Origin: Prolixibacteraceae bacterium | GTDB lineage: Bacteria > Bacteroidota > Bacteroidia > Bacteroidales > Prolixibacteraceae | Reading direction: 5' to 3' | Assembly (NCBI GenBank): GCA_023228025.1 | Contig: JALOCD010000001.1 | Coordinates: 1 to 64,000, forward strand | Length of the DNA stretch: 64,000 nucleotides | Part shown: one piece after another, positions 1 to 7,965 of the stretch | Layout of the letters: the number at the start of each line of letters is the position of its first letter | Numbering within the stretch: the stretch's first letter is position 1 | Translations under genes and position numbers: made by a program | The notes under the pieces: generated by a model | Databases searched by the model: none | Told to the model about the DNA's origin: nothing | The model's input: only the letters and a program-made list of their open reading frames with translations

Positions 1-157
<157 letters not shown>

Positions 158-384
158 GAAAATTTTAATATATATCCTTTTAACCTCAGGCTTTGGTTTA
201 ATTACCAAAGTTTTTGCAGAATCTTTCGCTAACCTTTTTCAGTCAACTAAAATCCGGAACCTAGTATCTTCTCTTCTTACCTTCTTCTCAATATCTTTCA
301 ATGAACTCCTGTCTTCCTTAATCTTTCCCCCCTCTCCCGCTCAAACCCTCAATCGCTATCCGGTTTTCACCCCGAAAGGGAGTG

Positions 385-416
385 CAAATGTAATGCGTTT
401 TTATTTCCTGTACAAA
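385..416 (-). promoter_or_regulatory. rRNA promoter, proximal copy
   Basis: On the minus strand TTTG (413-416) is followed after 20 bases by TACATTTG (385-392). This fits the Bacteroidota primary-sigma consensus of TTTG, about 19 bases, TAnnTTTG. It points at the 16S gene and lies about 230 bases upstream of it. Confidence 0.75.
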
Positions 417-559
417 CCTTTTTATAGGTTTTTTTCCGAAATCTTTCGCTCTACCAAGGCATCATTAACCAATTTCTCAATTTCTAAATGCCCCTCTCAA
501 TGAACATGGCCTAAAAACTTCCTGAATAGTTACCCATTCATCGCCCTTAAACGTGGGTG

Positions 560-589
560 CAAAGATAGAGACTTTTTGTTCTTCACAAT
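560..589 (-). promoter_or_regulatory. rRNA promoter, distal copy
   Basis: On the minus strand TTG (586-588) is followed after 18 bases by TATCTTTG (560-567), a full match to the Bacteroidota -7 element. Together with the copy at 385-416 it makes a tandem promoter pair about 175 bases apart, as is usual for rRNA operons. Confidence 0.75.
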
Positions 590-713
590 ACCTTATTGAC
601 TTTTTTTTGAGAGAAATGGAGCCTGTATTTATCAGATTAAGTACCAACTATATACAGAAGAAACTAAGCGTATCTTGATGCGAAAACTGTAAATTGAACA
701 GCTTTCACGGTAG

Positions 714-1415
714 TTAAAAATTAACTTTTGCGCCGAAAATCTCAGTGAAAGCATCCAATACCGTTTTCTTCACCTCTTCCATACTGATGGACTTTCCCAA
801 CTCCTTTGCCATGGAGGTTACTCCTTTGTCGATAATTCCGCATGGATGGATGTACCGATAATAATCCAAATCGGTATTTACATTCAATGCAAAGCCATGC
901 ATGGTTACGTGCCGGGAACTCTTGACTCCTATGGCACAGATTTTACGTGCTGTAGGCTCTCCTGTATCCAGCCATACACCAGTGGCTTGAGGATCGCGTG
1001 AGCTGGTTATTCCGAATTGAGCGAGCGCTTGAATAACCACCTCCTCTATACTATATATATATTGTCTCAATCCGATCCCAAAGTTTTCCAGGTCCAGAAT
1101 CGGATAACCAACCAGCTGACCGGGGCCATGAAAGGTAATGTCGCCTCCCCTGTTGGTTTTGTAGAAACTAATCTGCTTGTCGGCCAGCTGGGCACTGTTC
1201 AGCAATAGATTGTGGCTCTCGCCGCTTTTTCCAAGCGTATAAACGGGCGGATGTTCGACAAACAGAAGATATCCAGGCGTGACAGGACGCACATTCCCTG
1301 CAAGATTCTGATTATGAAGCTTCAAGTCAATAATCCCCTTCATCAGCGTCTCCTGTTGGTCCCAGGTTATGCCATATTCGGATAGTCCAAGATCGAGGAA
1401 TTGTATCGTTTTCAT
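714..1415 (-). CDS. lipB: lipoyl(octanoyl) transferase LipB
   Basis: LipB moves the octanoyl group from octanoyl-acyl carrier protein to lipoyl domains of 2-oxoacid dehydrogenases and the glycine cleavage H protein. The 233-residue product has the family motif GGDITFHGPGQLVGYPI (about 90-106), the catalytic-lysine motif RKICAIGVK (K158) and the catalytic cysteine in HPCGI (C192), so the active site is complete. The length is normal. It lies downstream of lipA on the same strand. The start codon overlaps the stop of a 26-codon mini-ORF (ATGA) carried on an 88-bp repeat, so translational coupling is possible. Confidence 0.96.
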   Translation of the reverse strand: MKTIQFLDLGLSEYGITWDQQETLMKGIIDLKLHNQNLAGNVRPVTPGYLLFVEHPPVYTLGKSGESHNLLLNSAQLADKQISFYKTNRGGDITFHGPGQLVGYPILDLENFGIGLRQYIYSIEEVVIQALAQFGITSSRDPQATGVWLDTGEPTARKICAIGVKSSRHVTMHGFALNVNTDLDYYRYIHPCGIIDKGVTSMAKELGKSISMEEVKKTVLDAFTEIFGAKVNF

Positions 1416-1516
1416 GCGTATATAATTTCTTTTTTAATGGTCGCATGGAATACCCACATAATCATTTTAGGTTGGTGTGTATATTCACTCATGGCTATTT
1501 CATGCGTATATAATTT
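1410..1516 (-). repeat. 88-bp repeat, copy 1 (lipA-lipB intergenic)
   Basis: The unit between lipA and lipB is nearly identical to the DNA just upstream of hicB at 2592-2700. The core (about 1441-1500) differs from the other copy at only a few positions. The border sequence TTTCATGCGTATATAATTT occurs at 1410-1428 and again at 1498-1516, so copy 1 ends with the beginning of another unit. Read on the minus strand it encodes the mini-ORF at 1412-1492. Confidence 0.85.
1412..1492 (-). CDS. 26-codon mini-ORF overlapping lipB start
   Basis: This is a possible short peptide beginning MSEYTHQPKMI and ending KKEIIYA. Its stop overlaps the lipB start (ATGA). The frame stays open upstream to the lipA stop codon, which is in the same frame. 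A near-identical peptide is encoded at 2596-2673 directly before hicB. I recognise no family. It could be a coupling leader, a remnant of a larger gene, or simply non-coding repeat DNA. Translation is not shown by anything here except the stop-start overlap and the two copies. Confidence 0.35.
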   Translation of the reverse strand: MSEYTHQPKMIMWVFHATIKKEIIYA

Positions 1517-1519
1517 GTT

Positions 1520-2374
1520 TCAATGCTGTTTGATCAGATGTTTTTCGGCATGGTAAGAAGACCGAACAAGGGGGGCGCTCTCAACAATCCTAAATCCGCG
1601 AGCCAGTCCCTCTTTTTTGAAATTGGCAAACTGGTCGGGATGCAGGTATTCGACTACCTCCAGGTGTTTCCTCGTTGGCTGAAGGTACTGGCCAATTGTC
1701 AAAACCTCACAGTTCACCTGCCTCAAATCGTCCATGCAGTGCAACACTTCATCCGTTGTTTCTCCAAGACCGACCATGATCCCTGACTTGGAAACCGGCC
1801 CGAACGATCCGATCATCTCAACCACCTTAAGGCTGGTCCGGTATTTTGCACGGCTCCTGACCAGCGGTGTAAGCCGCTCGACAGTTTCGATGTTGTGGGA
1901 GATGATATCCGGTTTTGCCAACGCGATTAATTCTACCAATTCAGGCTTCCCATCAAAATCAGGAATTAAGACCTCAATGGTCGTCTCCGGATTTACCAAC
2001 CGGATCTGATTGATCGTTTCGGCCCAGTGAGCTGCGCCGCCATCCGACAAATCGTCGCGATCGACCGAAGTGATCACCACATGTTTCAACCCCATCAACC
2101 GGATCGATTCGGCCACCTTAGCCGGTTCTGCAGGATCAGGCGGCAGTGGCTTTCCCGATAGGGTAGCACAGAATTTACAAGAGCGCGTGCAAATCTGACC
2201 CAAAATCATAAAGGTGGCTGTACCGGCGCCCCAGCATTCTCCCATGTTAGGGCATTTACCGCTTGAACAGATGGTATGAAGGTGATTTCCTTCAACAATC
2301 TGTTTTACCTGTCTGTAATTGGCCCCAGAGGGAAGTTTGATCTTCAGCCAATCGGGTTTTTGTCTGATACTCAT
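1520..2374 (-). CDS. lipA: lipoyl synthase LipA
   Basis: LipA is a radical SAM enzyme that inserts two sulfurs into protein-bound octanoyl groups to give lipoyl cofactors. The 284-residue product has both cluster motifs: the auxiliary cluster CSSGKCPNMGEC (C36, C41, C47) and the SAM cluster CTRSCKFC (C62, C66, C69), plus the C-terminal RSSYHA motif that supplies the serine ligand. Length is normal. It sits between a HicB-like gene upstream and lipB downstream, all on the minus strand, which suggests one lipoate operon. Confidence 0.97.
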   Translation of the reverse strand: MSIRQKPDWLKIKLPSGANYRQVKQIVEGNHLHTICSSGKCPNMGECWGAGTATFMILGQICTRSCKFCATLSGKPLPPDPAEPAKVAESIRLMGLKHVVITSVDRDDLSDGGAAHWAETINQIRLVNPETTIEVLIPDFDGKPELVELIALAKPDIISHNIETVERLTPLVRSRAKYRTSLKVVEMIGSFGPVSKSGIMVGLGETTDEVLHCMDDLRQVNCEVLTIGQYLQPTRKHLEVVEYLHPDQFANFKKEGLARGFRIVESAPLVRSSYHAEKHLIKQH

Positions 2375-2434
2375 TTTTTAATTGAGGGGATTTCAAGCTG
2401 CTTACAGATTATTTTGCACAATAAATCAGACAAT

Positions 2435-2596
2435 TCAGGATGACGAGGTCACTAAACTTAATGCGTCCACCAAATTCTCATTAAGTTCATCAATGGTTTT
2501 CCCTTGAGAAATAACTTCTGGGTACTCTTCTATTTGACCCACAAACCAACCGTCTGAACTTTCTTCTATAATTGCAGTGAAGCTTATCTTTTTCAT
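2435..2596 (-). CDS. HicB-like small protein (solo)
   Basis: The 53-residue product begins MKKISFTAIIEESSDGWFVG and continues with the pattern of the HicB family (YPEVISQGKTIDELNENL). HicB proteins are antitoxins with a partial RNase H-like fold, normally paired with a HicA toxin of about 60 residues. No HicA is visible on either side. The product ends shortly after the fold with no added DNA-binding domain. The start lies one base into the stop of a mini-ORF (TGATG). It may be an orphan antitoxin or a domesticated regulator. The family call is good and the function is unknown. Confidence 0.75.
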   Translation of the reverse strand: MKKISFTAIIEESSDGWFVGQIEEYPEVISQGKTIDELNENLVDALSLVTSSS

Positions 2597-2727
2597 CAGT
2601 TTATAATTTGTTTTTTAATTGCCTGATGGAATACCCACGTAATCATTTTTGGTTGGTGTGTATATTCACTCATGGCTATTTCATGTGTTAACAATTTTTC
2701 TTTTCATTGCCAAATGAAATTCGTCCC
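2592..2727 (-). repeat. 88-bp repeat, copy 2 and degenerate third unit
   Basis: Copy 2 (about 2592-2682) matches the unit between lipA and lipB almost base for base over the core. It is followed at about 2681-2727 by the beginning of a third, more diverged unit (TTTCATGTGTTAACAATTTTT). In this third unit a reading frame ending FHLAMKRKIVNT resembles the C-termini of the two mini-ORFs. The array ends near 2727 and the remaining bases to 2932 hold the upstream region of the kinase gene. Confidence 0.8.
2596..2673 (-). CDS. 25-codon mini-ORF overlapping hicB-like start
   Basis: This is the second copy of the mini-ORF. It begins MSEYTHQPKMI and ends IKKQIIN. Its stop TGA shares one base with the start of the hicB-like gene (TGATG). 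It differs from the copy before lipB mainly in the last ten residues. No family is recognised. Evidence for translation is only the conserved frame and the stop-start overlap, so this is a weak call. Confidence 0.35.
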   Translation of the reverse strand: MSEYTHQPKMITWVFHQAIKKQIIN

Positions 2728-2932
2728 GACAGATCTGGACTCATTTGATACCGTACTTTTTCTGTACAAATTTACTCAATTTTTTAAATTGCAATTCACA
2801 ATTCAATTACTATAACCTGTCGGAATCTTCCGAATAATAGATCCTAACTGCTGTTTACTAAGTAACCTCAACGAATGGATTTTAGATTGCCGTCCTTTGC
2901 TTATAATCATTAATTTTAAAACTTTATAGGCT

Positions 2933-5722
2933 ATGAAAAAAAGAACTCTTACACTATTACTTGGTTGGTTTCTGTTCCTATCATCCAACTTGATTGCACA
3001 AAGCCCGGAAGGACGTTTTGGCCTCAAAGAGGGCGATTGGTTTGAAATACAGGCTGAACGAAATTTTATTCAAACTCATAACATACCATTAAATGATCCA
3101 TTGCAAAAGCAAATGAATAATGAAACATATCTACTGAATTATCAGCTACAAAGACAACTACCAAATGGAAATCAGAAATATATTATCCGTGTAGAACATT
3201 TTAAAGCCACGAAAAAGTTTGGCGGGTATTGGGTTGGATATGATTCTTATTATCCGCCATATGAGGAAAAGAAATCAAATCCGGAGATTAAAAATCAATT
3301 CAGTCTGGAGGTTACACCTAATGGAATAATTTCCAGATTAACTCCTCTCAAAAATAACGGATCAACAAAAGTTTTCACTTCAATTAAATCTGCGTATGGA
3401 GGTAATTACTCATATACTTATTCCGATCAAGTGGACGATAAATTTATGGTAAATATAATTTCAACCACTTTGATGAATACTGATACTAAGCAAAATGGAA
3501 TTCAACATATTTCTGAAAATGGAGTTCCTCTTTTGATTAAGCTGCCTGATATGCAATTGTTTTTAACCGATGCGACTTTCCCCGTACCAAACAATACAAT
3601 TATTCAGGGGAAACTGAAGGATCAAATCAATCAGGAGATCAAAATCAATATGTTGGGTTCGAATTCAGATTTATATTTTACTGAAAAACAATTCAGAACG
3701 AACAATGATGGTTCGTTCACCTGTCCCATTTTTCTGAATAGGCCTCTACATCTAAAAATTCAGGTTGGGACCAAAACCCTAACTACCTTCATGGAACCGT
3801 TTGACACTTTGCGCATTTTTACAGTGGGTCATCAGGCTATTTATTTAGGAAAAGGTTACTACCGCAATACAAAACCAAACGGGTACTTTAATTCAGAAAT
3901 GAAGAAATCCGATTACTTCGAAGGATGTGCAAAATACAATACCATGCTATCTAATGAAATTGACCAATTTCACGAAAATCTACCTTATCCTGATTCTATT
4001 TTAGCAATTGTTTCATATTGCCAAAAAACGACAAAAGCAGTTAATGAATTAATAAATAGCTATCAGGGCAAAGCATCAGAAGTTTGTATCGATTATTTCC
4101 AACGGGATTGGAATTACTTTGTAGCCTCTATTAAACTCGATTTTTCCAAAAGAAACACTAACTCAAGTTCAGCATTCAATACATTTAGTTCAATAGGCTA
4201 TCGCGATGATTACTATTTAGCTGTTGATACAATGCCCATCTTAATGAACCCTTTTGAATGGAATTACTCGTACCAAAATTTTATTCAATTCTCACAAACT
4301 TATAAACAACTCAGATCTATTTCACACATTAACAAAAGAATTTTTTATTATTTTTCATTGGCAACATTAAGTGGTTATCCACTATACAGTCAATTAGCCA
4401 ATTCTATTAATGGTGAGTTTAGGACAGGATTAACAAACAGGATTAACTCTGAACCCCTTTTTTTCGATTTCCTCAATAACTGTGCTGATCCAGTATTGAC
4501 TGAGCCATTGAAAAAGGCTTACGAAACTGCTGGCCGTTTGAAAATTGGCAACCAATTTCCTATAAACTCCTTTGTTTTACAGGATAGTTCAATTTTTAAT
4601 CTGGAAAAGCTGAAAGGAAAGTCGATCTGTTTAATCTTGCTAGATGGACCAAAGTCAAAAATTAGCGAATACAAGGATGCAATTTCAAAATTCAGTCAGG
4701 ATGAGGTGGAGTTTATAATTGCCCGACTCCCAGGATCATGGATGGAAGGGAAAAATGATAGCACCATTCTAAAAATGCCAAATGTAACTTATATAGAACT
4801 TGCAGATAAGAGCATAAAATCGAAGTTGTTGTTAGATCGAAATAAAATCTTCATGCTGGACAAATGGTTCCGGATTGTGGAAAACAATGCAGAAGACCCA
4901 ATGACTCACAAATACTATGGACGCACTTCAGAGTTTGAAAAGTCACTTCGGAAAACAATCGAAACGAAACGATATTCTAAAACTGAGAAATCAGCCATTT
5001 TAAAAACTGCAGGGTGGAGCATATGCTCCATCCTTATCACGTTTCTGGGAGGATTGTGGATTTATAGGATTAGAGTACGGCGGATCAAAAAACAGGAATC
5101 CGCTAAACGTCGCATCAAAGAGCTGGAAATAAAGGCCATCCGTTCGCAGATGAACCCGCATTTTATCTTTAATGCGTTGAATTCCATTCAGTCGCTCATC
5201 AATGGGAACCAGTTCAAAGAGGCAAACATGTACCTGTCGAAATTTGCGGTATTGCTGCGCGGGGTACTGAACAACTCTGAGAAAAGCAGGATTTCGCTGT
5301 CCGACGAACTTCAGGCTGTTGAGTTGTATTGCCAGCTGGAGCAGCTGCGGTTCGAATTCAAATTCGGGATAACCATTGATCCGGATGTAAATTGCGATTT
5401 GATTGAAATCCCGGGAATGATTATTCAGCCATTGGCCGAAAATGCGGTTGTGCATGGTTTATCGGGGAAAGGAAATCTGGGAAAACTAGACATTCTGGTT
5501 AAACGGCAAAACGGCAACCTAAGCATTTGTGTGTCGGACAACGGCGTTGGATTACCAACAACGGAAATAACAGATACGCTCAGTCAGAAAGGATTTGGCC
5601 TGAAACTGGTTGAAGAACGGATAAACATCCTAAATTTAGACGGGAAAGAGGCAAAACTGACTATCGAAAACCGAAGCAACACCGATGGAACCATTGCAAC
5701 TCTTATTATTCCAATTGATTAG
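2933..5722 (+). CDS. TlpA-like / LytS-type histidine kinase fusion
   Basis: The 929-residue product has a signal peptide (about 1-22, ending LIAQS), a long exported region, one membrane segment (about 694-714) and a cytoplasmic LytS-type kinase domain. The phospho-acceptor histidine is in QMNPHFIFNALNS (H743) and the ATP-binding region has ENAVVHG and DNGVGL. The exported part carries a DUF4369-like segment near 222-300 and a thioredoxin/TlpA-like fold near 536-680 (IGNQFPINSFVLQDSSIFNL) without a CxxC pair. It likely senses something in the periplasm and signals to the LytTR regulator encoded 3 bases downstream. The sensor-domain reading is inferred from sequence feel, not from a search. Confidence 0.85.
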   Translation: MKKRTLTLLLGWFLFLSSNLIAQSPEGRFGLKEGDWFEIQAERNFIQTHNIPLNDPLQKQMNNETYLLNYQLQRQLPNGNQKYIIRVEHFKATKKFGGYWVGYDSYYPPYEEKKSNPEIKNQFSLEVTPNGIISRLTPLKNNGSTKVFTSIKSAYGGNYSYTYSDQVDDKFMVNIISTTLMNTDTKQNGIQHISENGVPLLIKLPDMQLFLTDATFPVPNNTIIQGKLKDQINQEIKINMLGSNSDLYFTEKQFRTNNDGSFTCPIFLNRPLHLKIQVGTKTLTTFMEPFDTLRIFTVGHQAIYLGKGYYRNTKPNGYFNSEMKKSDYFEGCAKYNTMLSNEIDQFHENLPYPDSILAIVSYCQKTTKAVNELINSYQGKASEVCIDYFQRDWNYFVASIKLDFSKRNTNSSSAFNTFSSIGYRDDYYLAVDTMPILMNPFEWNYSYQNFIQFSQTYKQLRSISHINKRIFYYFSLATLSGYPLYSQLANSINGEFRTGLTNRINSEPLFFDFLNNCADPVLTEPLKKAYETAGRLKIGNQFPINSFVLQDSSIFNLEKLKGKSICLILLDGPKSKISEYKDAISKFSQDEVEFIIARLPGSWMEGKNDSTILKMPNVTYIELADKSIKSKLLLDRNKIFMLDKWFRIVENNAEDPMTHKYYGRTSEFEKSLRKTIETKRYSKTEKSAILKTAGWSICSILITFLGGLWIYRIRVRRIKKQESAKRRIKELEIKAIRSQMNPHFIFNALNSIQSLINGNQFKEANMYLSKFAVLLRGVLNNSEKSRISLSDELQAVELYCQLEQLRFEFKFGITIDPDVNCDLIEIPGMIIQPLAENAVVHGLSGKGNLGKLDILVKRQNGNLSICVSDNGVGLPTTEITDTLSQKGFGLKLVEERINILNLDGKEAKLTIENRSNTDGTIATLIIPID

Positions 5723-5725
5723 CTT

Positions 5726-6469
5726 ATGAAGATCAAATGTATCATCGTTGACGACGAACCCAAGAGCCGAAACAACCTGCGCGATTTAGTTCAGGAATAT
5801 TGCGGGCAGGTCGAACTTTTCGGCGAAGCTGCATCGGCAACCGAAGCCTTAAAACTGATCAAACAGCAATCACCTGACCTGATTTTTCTGGATATCGAAA
5901 TGCCCGGCGGTTCAGGTTTCGATTTATTAAAGTCGCTCAACAACCAAAACTTCGAAGTCATTTTTGTAACCGCCTTTGACAAATACGGCATTCAGGCAGT
6001 GAAATTTTGTGCCATCGACTACATTTTGAAGCCCATTGATATTTTTGAGTTGTCGAAAGCGGTGGAGAAAGCTCAGGCACAGATTCTCCGGAAAAAGGAA
6101 AACCAGCGTTTGGTTGAGCTTGTGGCCAACATCGACCGCTCTGAAGATGAAAAACGGATCGCTTTGCCCCTCGCCGACAAAATTGAGTTTATCGCCATCA
6201 ACCAGATCATCCGCCTGGAAGCAGACAGCAATTACACACGCATTTTTCTGGAAGGGAAAAAGGAATACCTGGTTTGCAAAACCCTCAAAGAATACCAGGA
6301 AATACTCGAACATCACAACTTTCTGCGCACACACCAGTCACACCTTATCAATTGCCGGAAGATTGCATCCTACATCAAAACCGACGGCGGTTACATCTCG
6401 ATGACCGATGGCAGCAGTGTTCCAATTTCTCGGCAGAAAAGAGAAGAAGTAATGAAACGAATCCTTTAA
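5726..6469 (+). CDS. LytTR family response regulator
   Basis: This is the partner of the upstream kinase. The 247-residue product has a receiver domain at the N-terminus with the acidic pair VDDEP (D9, D10), the phospho-acceptor in LIFLDIEMPGG (D56) and the conserved lysine in ILKPID. A LytTR DNA-binding domain fills about 145-247 (IRLEADSNYTRIFL, FLRTHQSHLIN). It starts 3 bases after the kinase stop, so the two are co-transcribed. The likely targets are unknown. The following POT transporter gene, 32 bases downstream, is a candidate by position only. Confidence 0.93.
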   Translation: MKIKCIIVDDEPKSRNNLRDLVQEYCGQVELFGEAASATEALKLIKQQSPDLIFLDIEMPGGSGFDLLKSLNNQNFEVIFVTAFDKYGIQAVKFCAIDYILKPIDIFELSKAVEKAQAQILRKKENQRLVELVANIDRSEDEKRIALPLADKIEFIAINQIIRLEADSNYTRIFLEGKKEYLVCKTLKEYQEILEHHNFLRTHQSHLINCRKIASYIKTDGGYISMTDGSSVPISRQKREEVMKRIL

Positions 6470-6501
6470 TCAATTTGCCTACATTTAAACTTTTTAAAAA
6501 T

Positions 6502-7965
6502 ATGAGCATAACAAGGATTTTCCGAAAATTTCCTTCCAATTTCTGGTATGCCAATGCCATGGAGCTGTTTGAGCGGTGGGCCTTCTATGGGTTTTACATG
6601 CTTTTTGCCCTCTATCTGACCGGATCAACTGATCAGGGAGGATTGGGATTCAGCCAGACCCAGAAAGGGATGATGATGGGAATCGGAACGGCCATCCTCT
6701 ACTTTTTGCCGCTTATCACTGGTGCCATCGCGGATAGGATCGGTTACCGTAAAACGCTTTTCATTGCCTACAGCCTTTATACACTGGCGTTTCTAATGAT
6801 GCCAATGTTTCATACCTACTCGATGGTCTTTGTTCTGTATCTTTTTCTGGCCATTGGAGCTGCGCTTTTCAAACCCATCATCTCGGCTACGGTGGCCAAA
6901 ACCACCAACAGTGAGACCTCCTCCATCGGATTCGGGATCTTTTACATGATGGTCAACATTGGCGCTTTTGTGGGTCCGTTTGTTACAAGTTTCTTCCGGA
7001 AATATTCGTGGGAATATGTTTTCTATGCATCTGCTGCGGTGATCGCGTTCAATTTTGTCGTGCTGATCTTTTTGTTTAAAGAACCCGAAAGGGAAAAAGT
7101 AAATGCTCTAACCTTGAGCCTAAAGGATGAGCTAAAAAGGTTATTTGGGAATATTCTTGAAGCGCTTGCTGATCGGCGGTTTTTACTGTTTCTGCTAATT
7201 ATTGCCGGCTTCTGGACCATGTATTATCAACTTTTTCTCTCTTTGCCCGTTTTTATCGACCAATGGGGAGATACCCATCCGGTATTCAATTTTTTGAACA
7301 GCTTGTGGCCCTGGCTTGCAAGCAAAATGGGATCCGCCGACGGTACTATTCCCGCAGAACTTATGATCAACGCAGATGCCGGCTTCATAATCATCTTCCA
7401 GATCATTGTTTCATCCATTGCCATGCGTTACAAACCCCTGAAGGTGATGAAAACCGGTATCCTCATAGCTTCTGTCGCCATGGGTTTGTGTTTCTCCACG
7501 CAGAACGGAATGCTGATGCTTCTTTTCCTGATGCTTTTTTCATTCGGTGAGATGTCAAGTTCTCCAAAAATTACCGAATACATTGGCCGGATAGCACCAC
7601 CAAATAAGACCGCCCTATACATGGGTTGTTCTTTTATTCCGGTGGCTATCGGATCGTTTTTTGGAGGATTTGTTTCCGGAAATGTGTACCAGAACCTATC
7701 GGATAAAATATCCTTTGCCCAGCTTGAAGCGGTATCCATGAATTTTCAACTACCCGCTATCGGCGAACATTTTTCCCAAAATGATTACCTTTATGCTGCT
7801 GCGCGAAAAATGGGAATGACCAATACGGAGTTCACTCAGTTTTTATGGGATAAATATCACCCTTCCTCTATTTGGATGGTCATTACCGGAATTGGAATTG
7901 GTGCGGCACTCCTGCTATTTCTGTACGACCGATATGTCGTTAAACACGTCGATGCCAATGATTAA
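6502..7965 (+). CDS. POT/PTR2 family proton-coupled oligopeptide transporter
   Basis: This inner-membrane MFS-type transporter takes up di- and tripeptides with protons. The 487-residue product has the family proton-coupling motif ELFERWAFYGF near the N-terminus, about 12 to 14 hydrophobic segments, and a GIFYMMVNIGAFVGP stretch typical of POT proteins. I chose the ATG at 6502 (MSITRIFRKFPSNFW). The frame is open 76 codons further upstream, but that part overlaps the LytTR regulator gene and looks like a shadow. It lies downstream of the two-component pair and overlaps the next gene by 14 bases, so it probably belongs to one operon. Confidence 0.92.
   Translation: MSITRIFRKFPSNFWYANAMELFERWAFYGFYMLFALYLTGSTDQGGLGFSQTQKGMMMGIGTAILYFLPLITGAIADRIGYRKTLFIAYSLYTLAFLMMPMFHTYSMVFVLYLFLAIGAALFKPIISATVAKTTNSETSSIGFGIFYMMVNIGAFVGPFVTSFFRKYSWEYVFYASAAVIAFNFVVLIFLFKEPEREKVNALTLSLKDELKRLFGNILEALADRRFLLFLLIIAGFWTMYYQLFLSLPVFIDQWGDTHPVFNFLNSLWPWLASKMGSADGTIPAELMINADAGFIIIFQIIVSSIAMRYKPLKVMKTGILIASVAMGLCFSTQNGMLMLLFLMLFSFGEMSSSPKITEYIGRIAPPNKTALYMGCSFIPVAIGSFFGGFVSGNVYQNLSDKISFAQLEAVSMNFQLPAIGEHFSQNDYLYAAARKMGMTNTEFTQFLWDKYHPSSIWMVITGIGIGAALLLFLYDRYVVKHVDAND

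Larger units (their letters stand above)
158..713 (-). other. rRNA operon upstream region, no protein gene
   Basis: This 550-base stretch lies between the 16S gene and lipB. It is AT-rich and shows no credible protein gene on either strand. It holds two Bacteroidota-type promoters that point into the 16S gene, plus an AT-rich leader of about 225 bases between the nearer promoter and the rRNA. I see no tRNA and no clear terminator for lipB. Confidence 0.7.

Noticed and set aside
2803..3027. 74-codon minus-strand frame near the kinase start
   Set aside because: It overlaps the signal peptide of the kinase and shows no family pattern.
6274..6501. N-terminal extension of the POT transporter by 76 codons
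   Set aside because: It overlaps the LytTR gene in another frame and has low-quality composition. The ATG at 6502 gives the family N-terminus.
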